DNA of 64,000 bases from UBA4782 sp034430215 (GTDB lineage: Bacteria; Chloroflexota; Anaerolineae; Anaerolineales; Anaerolineaceae): assembly GCA_034430215.1 (NCBI GenBank), contig DAOUFE010000031.1, positions 1 through 64,000 of the forward strand, written 5' to 3'. A program made the position numbers and the translations under genes. The stretch's first letter is position 1; every line of letters begins with the position of its first letter. The notes under the pieces were generated by a model that searched no databases, had not been told where the DNA came from, and was given only the letters and a program-made list of their open reading frames with translations. Below, one piece after another: positions 16,473-23,930 of this stretch.

Positions 16473-17279
16473 TCAATAGGTGCCAAAACCTTGAATTCGC
16501 AGCACAATTCCACCAATCAATGCCACCAAGGAAAGTGCAACAATGATGATGTCCGCTGTACTAAAATGGCTGTCAAGTAAGAAAGTTCGTTTGGTTGGAG
16601 CGCCAAAAGCCCGTGAGTTCATTGCCACTTCGAGCGTTTGCGAATCTCGAAATGCTCCTAATATTAATGGAATCATCAATGAAACGGACGCTTTAAGCTT
16701 GTTTATAAAATTTCCTCCGGCATCGTAGGAAATTCCACGGCAAAGTTGTGCCTGTTGAATAATGGAAGCTCGATTTTGAATAGAAGGCAACAGGCTTAAT
16801 GCGGTAGTCATAATGAAAGCAAACCGGTAAGGTACCTTCAATTTAACCAATGCCAGCATAAGCTCTGGTAGAGGGGTAGTCATTACCATCAAAGGTGCTA
16901 CGATCATGATCACAACCAGGCGTAGCACCATAGCGATACCGAACACGATCCCTTCCAGGGTAATGAAACCGCTGAAACCAATTGCCGGTAAAGGTTTGCT
17001 TATTTTTAATAAATTGGTGGTGCCGGGATAAAAGAAAATTTGAACCACAAGGATGATGATCGCGATCACCAGGAAATAGCTCATTAAATCCTTGAGCATC
17101 TGGAAGGGCAATCTGGCAATTGTCCATACTATCATCACAAATGCCAGCAAGCCAATAATATAAACAGGGTGTGAAAAAAGCAGCACAAGAACAAAAATGA
17201 CAGCCAGGGCAATCAATTTTGTCCGACCATCAAGGACTCGCAATGGGCTGCTTCGGGCTTTTAAGTCAACGTTCATCAT
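16473..17279 (-). CDS. ecfT: ECF transporter transmembrane T component
   Basis: 268 residues with several membrane segments. The start contains S-P-L-R-V-L-D-G-R-T-K-L, the usual N terminus of EcfT, and the late M-N-S-R-A-F-G-A motif is the Arg-containing coupling helix that docks onto the ATPases. The start overlaps the EcfA stop by 4 bases. EcfT holds the S component and transmits ATP hydrolysis. It is a clear paralogue of the protein at 28340-29131, which has the matching M-D-S-R-A-F-G-A-S-K-K-R motif. Confidence 0.9.
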   Translation of the reverse strand: MMNVDLKARSSPLRVLDGRTKLIALAVIFVLVLLFSHPVYIIGLLAFVMIVWTIARLPFQMLKDLMSYFLVIAIIILVVQIFFYPGTTNLLKISKPLPAIGFSGFITLEGIVFGIAMVLRLVVIMIVAPLMVMTTPLPELMLALVKLKVPYRFAFIMTTALSLLPSIQNRASIIQQAQLCRGISYDAGGNFINKLKASVSLMIPLILGAFRDSQTLEVAMNSRAFGAPTKRTFLLDSHFSTADIIIVALSLVALIGGIVLRIQGFGTY

Positions 17280-18130
17280 GAGATTTCTCCCGCTGCAGGT
17301 TTAATTGCAGGCAGATAGGTATGGGTGAGCCAATCAACCATTTCTGGAATGTGAAGGATGGTGTTTTCTTGCGGTCCAAGTTCATGTGCCAGCATGGTCA
17401 CCTGGGGTGCTTTTAGTGAAAGGCTTTGCAGCTTATCAATTTGTGTGAACACCTCTTCCGGTGTACCTTCAAGAGCTACCTGACCTTTGTTCATAACTAT
17501 CACTCGTTTGGCATGCTCTGCAACGATTGGCATATCATGGGTGATGATAACGATCGTTTTCCCTTTTTGGTGCAATTGATCGATCAAACTCATGATGGAC
17601 TTACTGCCAAAATAATCCTGTCCAGTTGTAGGCTCGTCAAAGACGAATACCTGTGGATCGAGAGAGAGCGCACAGGCTACTGCCAACCTTTGACGGTCAC
17701 CCAAACTAAGGGCAAAGGGATGAGTCTCACGATATTCGTCGAGTCCCAATTCGACGATAATATTTTCGACCTTCTTTTTTACTTCCTCCGGATCCATTCC
17801 AAGCATACGCGGACCATAGGCGATCTCTTCTGTCACGCTGGTGCAAAATAGCATATCGTCTGGGTTTTGGAATACATATCCTACTTTTCTAGAAAGATAA
17901 GAGACCTTCTTATTGGCAGTCTCTTCGCCAAAAACAAGCACTTTCCCCTTGGTTGGTTTCAACAACCCGTTGAAATGTTTCACCAGGGTAGTTTTTCCGC
18001 TACCGTTTTGCCCTACAAAAGCGATGTAACCACCCTGCGAAATTGTGAGAGAAACATTCTGGATTGCCTGAACACCATTAGGGTAAGAAAAACAAATATT
18101 ATCGCACTGAATTGCAACATTATTTTCCAT
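17276..18130 (-). CDS. ECF transporter ATP-binding subunit (second A component)
   Basis: 284 residues from the ATG at 18130. Walker A is G-Q-N-G-S-G-K-T-T, Walker B is V-F-V-F-D-E-P-T-T-G-Q-D and the H-loop is I-I-T-H-D. The signature motif is degenerate, A-L-S-L-G-D-R-Q-R instead of L-S-G-G-Q. The start overlaps the end of the first A gene by 11 bases and has an AGGGA site. It is expected to form a heterodimer with the 18120-18974 product, with one consensus and one degenerate ATPase site. Confidence 0.9.
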   Translation of the reverse strand: MENNVAIQCDNICFSYPNGVQAIQNVSLTISQGGYIAFVGQNGSGKTTLVKHFNGLLKPTKGKVLVFGEETANKKVSYLSRKVGYVFQNPDDMLFCTSVTEEIAYGPRMLGMDPEEVKKKVENIIVELGLDEYRETHPFALSLGDRQRLAVACALSLDPQVFVFDEPTTGQDYFGSKSIMSLIDQLHQKGKTIVIITHDMPIVAEHAKRVIVMNKGQVALEGTPEEVFTQIDKLQSLSLKAPQVTMLAHELGPQENTILHIPEMVDWLTHTYLPAIKPAAGEIS

Positions 18131-18974
18131 GATGCATTTCCCTAAGAACTTGCAAGGTTTCATCTAAAGTAATGGGTATTGAATTAAGCGGATATCCAAT
18201 CCTCTGAAGTTCATGCGCTACTTCACAAACCTGCGGTGGGCGAATACGTGCCTTTGATAACAGCTCAAAATCGGAGAATATATTCGCTGGAACATCGTCT
18301 TTGACAAGATGATGATCATTCAGTAGCAGAACACGATTGGTGTACTTGGCGACAAAATCCATATCATGGGTGACCAGAACGATGGTTTTACCAAATTCGC
18401 GATTCAATCTTGCAATTAGATTCATCACCTGTTCTGCCCCAATCGGATCCAACTCAGAGGTGGGCTCATCCAATACCAATATCTCGGGGTTCATGGCTAA
18501 AACGCAGGCGATAGCCAGTCGTTGCTGTTGACCACCCGAAAGAGCAGTAGGTTCACGGTCTTCAAATCCAGAAAGTCCAACTATTTCAAGGGCCTGGGTA
18601 ACACGTTGAGATATTTCCTCACGCGGCAAGCCCAAATTTTCACACCCAAAAGCTACTTCTTGAATGACAGTAACGTTGAACAATTGCGTTCTTGCATTTT
18701 GTACTACCAGACCTACATGCTGAGCCAAAATGGGGATACCATCATTGAACGGATCGCACCCTGCTATATGAAGGTTGCCAGACATGGAACCTCCAAACAG
18801 TTGAGGAATACAACCATTGAAACAATAGCACAGCGTTGATTTGCCTGCGCCAGAAGGACCAATCAACGCAATAAATTCACCCGCTTTGATCGAAAAGCTA
18901 ACATCTTCAATCGCAGGAGCGGATGTTTTTGAATATGAATAGCTTACATGTTGGAAATCGACAAGGGTTTGCAT
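18120..18974 (-). CDS. ECF transporter ATP-binding subunit (first A component)
   Basis: 284 residues from the ATG at 18974, which starts the usual domain with M-Q-T-L-V-D-F. Walker A G-P-S-G-A-G-K-S-T, signature A-L-S-G-G-Q-Q-Q-R, Walker B I-L-V-L-D-E-P-T-S-E-L-D and H-loop V-T-H-D are all intact. The 86-bp gap upstream, after the lipoprotein gene, contains two hairpins. It begins the second ECF unit of the minus-strand cluster. Confidence 0.9.
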   Translation of the reverse strand: MQTLVDFQHVSYSYSKTSAPAIEDVSFSIKAGEFIALIGPSGAGKSTLCYCFNGCIPQLFGGSMSGNLHIAGCDPFNDGIPILAQHVGLVVQNARTQLFNVTVIQEVAFGCENLGLPREEISQRVTQALEIVGLSGFEDREPTALSGGQQQRLAIACVLAMNPEILVLDEPTSELDPIGAEQVMNLIARLNREFGKTIVLVTHDMDFVAKYTNRVLLLNDHHLVKDDVPANIFSDFELLSKARIRPPQVCEVAHELQRIGYPLNSIPITLDETLQVLREMHHGK

Positions 18975-18991
18975 TTTGCTCTCATTTAGGC

Positions 18992-19024
18992 GGAAGGCTG
19001 TGAATACATGCTTCACAACCTTCC
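18992..19024 (-). other. intergenic hairpin before the second ECF unit
   Basis: 13-base arms (18992-19004 and 19012-19024, one G-T mismatch, 7-base loop) in the gap between the lipoprotein stop and the EcfA start. No T run follows in the minus direction, so it is not a standard terminator. A smaller TTCCATC/GATGGAA hairpin lies at 19039-19057. They may stabilise or process the transcript and set a different level for the ECF genes. Confidence 0.45.
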
Positions 19025-19060
19025 ACCTTGAAGGATACTTCCATCAAAAAGATGGAAATC

Positions 19061-19546
19061 TTACTTGAATTCTACAGCGACAACCCACCAGGCCCAACTC
19101 TCGTCTGGATATGTAGCTTTGGCATCATCTGAATATGCAACTTTGACGGGTCCACCATTTTCTTCGGTGAGCAGTTCGCCATCAACCCAGTGTGCAAGCA
19201 TGATGTCATATTTCTGTGCATCTGCAAGAGCAACATCGTATGCTTTGCCATCGGTGCAGATCAGGCTGACAGTAGTAACATCGGCTGCTGGTTTAACCAT
19301 TTCAATCAGGTCTTTGAGCAGGATGCCTTTGTATTTCAAACCATCGCCCATCCAGGGATCATTGTAGGTTAATTCGACTGATTTTGAATCGAAGGTAGCC
19401 TGGTCCAAGATATAGTTGCTTCCTGAATTGGTTTTATCAATTTTGCCTTTGACGGTGATCAATGCATCACCTGGTTTTGCTGCGCAACTAGCTAATACAC
19501 CTGCAAGCAGCACGAAAATTAAAACAATATACAAACTTTTTTTCAT
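19061..19546 (-). CDS. small lipoprotein with sulfite-oxidase-like (molybdopterin-binding fold) domain
   Basis: 161 residues. Signal sequence and lipobox L-A-S-C (Cys at about 21) place it on the outer face of the membrane. The mature part reads like a short Oxidored_molyb/SUOX-fold domain: Y-N-D-P-W-x-G-D-G-L-K-Y-K-G-I-L-L-K-D-L-I, then I-C-T-D-G-K-A-Y-D-V-A-L and a final G-G-P-V-K-V/W-W-V-V. Similar small proteins usually lack catalysis and may act as binding modules. A strong GGAGGAG site precedes the ATG. Its position, between a SorC regulator and an ECF importer, hints at a role in presenting the ECF substrate. The fold call is from motif memory only. Confidence 0.6.
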   Translation of the reverse strand: MKKSLYIVLIFVLLAGVLASCAAKPGDALITVKGKIDKTNSGSNYILDQATFDSKSVELTYNDPWMGDGLKYKGILLKDLIEMVKPAADVTTVSLICTDGKAYDVALADAQKYDIMLAHWVDGELLTEENGGPVKVAYSDDAKATYPDESWAWWVVAVEFK

Positions 19547-19576
19547 TACTAACTCCTCCAGTTAAATTATTTAGTT

Positions 19577-19589
19577 GTTTCCAGGAAAC
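19577..19589. promoter_or_regulatory. 13-bp perfect palindrome, possible operator
   Basis: GTTTCC-A-GGAAAC lies in the 94-bp gap between the SorC-type regulator gene and the lipoprotein gene. A site of this size in the gap next to its regulator could be a binding site, but I see no clear promoter around it and chance occurrence is possible. Confidence 0.3.
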
Positions 19590-19640
19590 TTCGGATACAA
19601 ACATTCTTATATCCATACATACGTTTATACGCAGTACCTT

Positions 19641-20609
19641 TCAGATCACCTCCTTCTTATCCTCTGCGAGAACCGCTTGAGCAGTGGCAGCATCAGTAAT
19701 GAGTGTTTTTATGTAGCCACCTCTCAAAGCTCCCAATATTGCGTTAATTTTTTCCATTCCACCCGCAATTGCGATCACCTGCGGGATAGATTTCAATTGA
19801 TCTAACTGGATGCCGATAACACCCAGGTTAGGAAGAACCTTGATGCCTTTATTATTAAAGAACCTTGCACAAATATCACCCACTGCACCTTGCTCTTCGA
19901 GCATAGCAAGAGTAGGTTTGGTGATGTGCTCGGCAAAAAACATGGAAGATATTTTCTGGAATTCCACTTGACCAATACCGACAATTGCAACATCCAATTT
20001 ATTCCAGTATTCCGATATTTGAACTATCTCTTGCGTTTTGAGAAAGTCATGCAACATATCATCCTGTTCAATGAAAGCAGGTGCATACAAGGGGCGGTAA
20101 GTTCCAGAAAACGCAGCTGCCAACGCAGCTACCAGTTCATTCACCTGAAAATAGGGAGAGACATCTCCAATACCACCGATCAACGGGACGGCATGAATTC
20201 GCTTATGCTCATTCTTTGGAATAAGATTTATGGCTCTGTGTAATGAACGTCCCCAACCTACTCCAACAGTCTGGTTATCTTTTAGCGAACGATGGAGATA
20301 TCCTGCTGCAGCAAGTCCTATCCCTGTCCTTAATTGCTCACCTTCCAACAAATCACCTGGCACAACTTCGATATCCTGGAGGTTGAATCGTATTTTTAAC
20401 TCTTCGGTAAGGTCAAGGTCCATATTTCTTGGGAAAGGATCGACAATGATCGTTTTGATAATGCCATGTTCACGAGCAGAGATAAGCAGCCGGGAAGCTT
20501 TTTGCCTGGTGATATTTAAATGGGCGGCGATTTCTTCTTGCGTAAGATTATATTCATAATACAATCTTGCCACCTGAACCATCAGTTGAACTTCATCTCG
20601 AGTATACAT
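19641..20609 (-). CDS. SorC/DeoR-family sugar-responsive transcription regulator
   Basis: 322 residues. The N-terminal 60 residues carry the helix-turn-helix: Y-N-L-T-Q-E-E-I-A-A-H-L-N-I-T-R-Q-K-A-S-R-L-L. The rest is the SorC sugar-phosphate-binding domain, with G-V-G-W-G-R-S-L near residue 115 and G-I-G-D-V-S-P-Y near 150, V-I-A-I-A-G-G near 280. Such proteins sense phosphorylated sugars or nucleoside-derived effectors, which fits the two kinase genes just upstream. It follows the FGGY kinase by 13 bp. Likely the pathway-specific regulator of this cluster. Confidence 0.88.
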   Translation of the reverse strand: MYTRDEVQLMVQVARLYYEYNLTQEEIAAHLNITRQKASRLLISAREHGIIKTIIVDPFPRNMDLDLTEELKIRFNLQDIEVVPGDLLEGEQLRTGIGLAAAGYLHRSLKDNQTVGVGWGRSLHRAINLIPKNEHKRIHAVPLIGGIGDVSPYFQVNELVAALAAAFSGTYRPLYAPAFIEQDDMLHDFLKTQEIVQISEYWNKLDVAIVGIGQVEFQKISSMFFAEHITKPTLAMLEEQGAVGDICARFFNNKGIKVLPNLGVIGIQLDQLKSIPQVIAIAGGMEKINAILGALRGGYIKTLITDAATAQAVLAEDKKEVI

Positions 20610-20622
20610 AGATATATGCTCT

Positions 20623-22116
20623 CTAGGATTGCTTTCTGGTCCAAACTGTTTTTAATGCCGGGTAATAATCCCGATACCATTGATACAACTTTTCATATGT
20701 ATTCTTATTCTCAATGTTCGGTTCAATGGGGGTTTTTGTCTGGATCATGTTGCCACAAGCTTCTTTCAAGTTGTGATAAATTCCCACACCTACACCAGCC
20801 AGGATTGCTGCACCCAAACAACCAGTCTGCGTTTCTACTGTGGGGGTAACAGTACGTTGAAGAATATCGGCTTTTACTTGATTCCAGAATTGACTGCGAG
20901 AACCTCCACCACAAATCACAAAATCTTTTGCAACAAACCCCGCTGCTGCCTCAGAAATATCCAGGGTGTGTCGAATGGCGAACCCAATACTCTCATACAC
21001 TGCCCGGGTAAAATGCTGACGGCTGTGGTCAGAAGTTACACCAATAAATGCTCCTTTGGCTTCTGAATCCCATATTGGAGCTCTTTCACCGCATAAATAA
21101 GGAAGAAAAACTAAACCACCACTCCCTGCTGGAACAGACGCAGCTTCCTTTTCCATCAGGTCATATCTTATTGTACGTCCAAATTCTGGATAGAAGCAAT
21201 ACGCCAGCCATCGCAACACGTCACCACCGCATTGTAAAGGATTACATAGCCAACAGCCACTATCATCAAGACTCGTTACATATACAGCAGGGTTATTCAA
21301 TTTATTGGGGATGGCAAGCGAAACGATTTCCGATGTGCCTGCAACGTCTACTGCTCTCCCGGGATAGAGAACACCACCCGCCAGATTATCGCAGTAGGCA
21401 TCAATGGTGCCGATGATAACCGGCGTGCCAGTTTCTAAGCCAGTTTCCTGACTTGCAGCAATTGTGACTTTTCCTGCCACGGCGGTGGCTTTCGATACAG
21501 GCGGCAAAAGCTTGATCGGAAAGCCCAGTGTACTGAAATACTGTTCATCATAAGTATTGGTTTGTGGATTTGCCAGGCAATATGCACTGTTGGGATCGGT
21601 ATGAATCTCACCTGTGAGATTCAAAGCAATGAAATCCTTTGGCTGAAGAATTGCAATCGATCTTTCTACATCTGCATGCCTGTGCTTGTTTAGCCACATG
21701 AGTCTGGCTGGTGGACAGGAAGAATCACCAACATATGAAGAACCAATCCATTCAACAGCCTGTACATCAGAAATATGTTCAAAAAGCCATTTACCCTCTT
21801 CGACTGCCCTGTGATCACTCCAAATAATCGCCCGCCCTAGAGGACGATGCTGTGCGTCTACCAGAACATGACCCGGGCATTGCCCACTCAATCCCACTGC
21901 TACGATCTGTTCAGGATCAATTCCCCGGGTAAGCTCTTTTAGAACAGTACAGACAGCTTCCCACCATTGAGCAGGTTCCTGCTCAGCCCAACCTGGCTGT
22001 GGGTTGAAAATATCTATACTGGCAGAAGTCTTCCCAAGCAAAACCCCTGTTTCATCAAACGCAGCAGCTTTTACACTGGATGTGCCAATGTCAATTCCAA
22101 CCAGGATCTTATCCAC
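20623..22116 (-). CDS. FGGY-family carbohydrate kinase (xylulokinase-like)
   Basis: 497 residues from a GTG start. The N terminus V-G-I-D-I-G-T-S-S-V-K is the FGGY phosphate-binding motif; G-T-I-D-A-Y-C-D-N-L-A-G near the middle and V-I-C-G-G-G-S-R-S-Q-F-W-N-Q near residue 430 complete the family pattern. These enzymes phosphorylate pentoses, polyols or similar sugars with ATP in the cytoplasm. The frame is open to 22221, but that would begin deep in the PfkB gene; the GTG at 22116 has an AGAGGGG site and overlaps the PfkB stop by 8 bases. The sugar is not predictable. Confidence 0.88.
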   Translation of the reverse strand: MDKILVGIDIGTSSVKAAAFDETGVLLGKTSASIDIFNPQPGWAEQEPAQWWEAVCTVLKELTRGIDPEQIVAVGLSGQCPGHVLVDAQHRPLGRAIIWSDHRAVEEGKWLFEHISDVQAVEWIGSSYVGDSSCPPARLMWLNKHRHADVERSIAILQPKDFIALNLTGEIHTDPNSAYCLANPQTNTYDEQYFSTLGFPIKLLPPVSKATAVAGKVTIAASQETGLETGTPVIIGTIDAYCDNLAGGVLYPGRAVDVAGTSEIVSLAIPNKLNNPAVYVTSLDDSGCWLCNPLQCGGDVLRWLAYCFYPEFGRTIRYDLMEKEAASVPAGSGGLVFLPYLCGERAPIWDSEAKGAFIGVTSDHSRQHFTRAVYESIGFAIRHTLDISEAAAGFVAKDFVICGGGSRSQFWNQVKADILQRTVTPTVETQTGCLGAAILAGVGVGIYHNLKEACGNMIQTKTPIEPNIENKNTYEKLYQWYRDYYPALKTVWTRKQS

Positions 22117-23053
22117 TATATTTCCCCTCTCTGGTTTGTAGAGCAGCAATTTGATCGCGATAGGGCAATCCTTCGCGCGCACCTCGATGCTGGATTTTGT
22201 GAGCAGCCACCTGGCATCCAAGTTGAATGGCTTTCTGCCAGGAAAATCCCTCCAGAATCCCAGCTACCAACCCAACTGAAAAAGCATCCCCAGCACCCGT
22301 AGTATCCACCACCTGCTTGACTGGTTGCGCAGGAACCAGGGTCGATACCCCATCAGCAGCGAAAAGAACGCCTTTTTCCCCAAGGGTAATCATGGGAACA
22401 GGAATACCCATCTCAACCAATGCCATTACTATATCGTTGGGTTCCTGTTTACCAGTGATGCCTGCGGCTTCCACTTGATTGAATATAACTACATCTGCAG
22501 CTTCTAAGATGGGCAGGTAGTATTCTTCTCCCATGCCAAGCATGAGACCACCTGGGCAGTACACCACTTTCGCGTCGAATTTTAACTTCTTTATGGCAGC
22601 CAGCGCAACATCTGGGAAGGCATCTGCGATGTAGAGTACATCTACATCATCCAAAGCGGTAGGATGTAGATCACCCGGATCGACATAGATCGCTGATCCC
22701 CCTAGAGAAAAGATCATGCGCTCGCCCTGGTTGTTCACTGCAATGAAACAAGAAGCCGTAGACCCCTTCTGATCAATCTTTATGAAATCAGTTTGTACTC
22801 CGGCATTCCTGAAAGATTGCAGCAGTAATTTGCCATTATCATCATCTCCTATCACACCAAGAAATCGTACGGGATACCCAAGACGTGCAATGCCTTCTGC
22901 AACGTTCCCTCCCGTTCCACCGGGTACAGTCTGGCGGCTGTCTGCCATGACGATGCCATCAGGTGAAGGGAATTCCTTCACCTGTGCGATGATATCAACT
23001 GCTGCGGCGCCTAGTACTGCCACCAATGGAGTTTTTTGAAAGGGTTTCTCCAT
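22109..23053 (-). CDS. PfkB-family (ribokinase-like) kinase
   Basis: About 314 residues. PfkB signatures are present: V-P-G-G-T-G-G-N-V-A-E-G-I-A-R-L-G near residue 45 and D-T-T-G-A-G-D-A-F-S-V-G near residue 245, whose Asp is the catalytic base. Members phosphorylate ribose, adenosine, fructose or related substrates. I use the ATG at 23053; a TTG at 23122, 3 bases after the EcfS stop, would add 23 residues and cannot be excluded. It is coupled to the FGGY kinase gene. Two kinases in tandem suggest two phosphorylations in the pathway or two products of one cleavage. Confidence 0.87.
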   Translation of the reverse strand: MEKPFQKTPLVAVLGAAAVDIIAQVKEFPSPDGIVMADSRQTVPGGTGGNVAEGIARLGYPVRFLGVIGDDDNGKLLLQSFRNAGVQTDFIKIDQKGSTASCFIAVNNQGERMIFSLGGSAIYVDPGDLHPTALDDVDVLYIADAFPDVALAAIKKLKFDAKVVYCPGGLMLGMGEEYYLPILEAADVVIFNQVEAAGITGKQEPNDIVMALVEMGIPVPMITLGEKGVLFAADGVSTLVPAQPVKQVVDTTGAGDAFSVGLVAGILEGFSWQKAIQLGCQVAAHKIQHRGAREGLPYRDQIAALQTREGKYSG

Positions 23054-23125
23054 GTCTGGGTATCCCAATACGATATTCTTTTCAATACTTATATGTTTCT
23101 TTACATTACTCAGGTTTTTCAAACC

Positions 23126-23902
23126 TTATTCTTTTGGTGCTTCATTTTCCTTTGGTTCATCTGGAGGTAATGGTTCTTCTTCGCTCTCTTCCTGATAGAT
23201 CATAGGTCCAACTGGTACGCCAATTTTTGGCAGACCAATGAAGAGTGGTACACCAATGATCATTGCACCCAAAGCAAACAAAAAGCGTTCTACAGGAGCA
23301 ATAGGAAGAGTGGTATACCATATGGCTGGAGGAAGCTGGAAGAAGATCATCGCCCACAGGTTTCCCATAGCCTGGGTAACCACAATGCCAGCACCGGATG
23401 CACATAAGATCGCCAATCCCAATTTTCCTTTGTTAGGTGAAAGGAAGGGATCTTCTTTTCTGCCGATCCATGTACCAATGACGATGAAAGCCAACCCAAG
23501 AAAATAGAGCATGGGTGTAGCCCAGGCAGCCCGCCCATTAGGAAGCAGATACCAGATTCCCGTGAAGAGCAGAATGAGGGCAAGGGATACCCAATACTTC
23601 TTGCGCATGGCAAAGCCAGCGCCTAAGGCGCCTAGCATGGCAATGGTGAATTGCAGGGGGCCAAATAGTACTGTATGCGGTGCGATCAATTGTCCGATGA
23701 AACCGCCAACACCGGCCACGATCATCCCCACCCAGGGACCAAAGAAAATACCCGCCAGTGGAACGAGACAGTTGGCAATGTTAAAGGTAACACCAGTGCC
23801 AATAACTGGAAAGGCTGGTAATAAAGAAGCAACAGCCATCAAGGCTGCCCAAACTGCCATTACAGCAGGATGAGCGGTGATCAATTTCTTTTTCTTTTCC
23901 AT
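23126..23902 (-). CDS. ECF transporter substrate-binding S component
   Basis: About 258 residues with six hydrophobic segments and an acidic Pro/Glu-rich C-terminal tail. Early motifs (A-V-W-A-A-L-M-A-V-A-S, F-N-I-A-N-C-L-V-P-L-A-G) parallel the S component at 15638-16456, making them paralogues. The ATG at 23902 has a strong GGAGGAGG site. It follows the FAD/Fe-S gene by 28 bp, and the matching T and A components are the two genes beyond that. Substrate unknown. Confidence 0.78.
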   Translation of the reverse strand: MEKKKKLITAHPAVMAVWAALMAVASLLPAFPVIGTGVTFNIANCLVPLAGIFFGPWVGMIVAGVGGFIGQLIAPHTVLFGPLQFTIAMLGALGAGFAMRKKYWVSLALILLFTGIWYLLPNGRAAWATPMLYFLGLAFIVIGTWIGRKEDPFLSPNKGKLGLAILCASGAGIVVTQAMGNLWAMIFFQLPPAIWYTTLPIAPVERFLFALGAMIIGVPLFIGLPKIGVPVGPMIYQEESEEEPLPPDEPKENEAPKE

Positions 23903-23930
23903 CAAATTCCTCCTCCTTTATTTTCCTAAA

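Noticed and set aside
15638..16516. Longer S component starting at TTG 16516
   Set aside because: The ATG at 16456 has a much better ribosome site and the longer version overlaps the EcfT gene by 44 bases.
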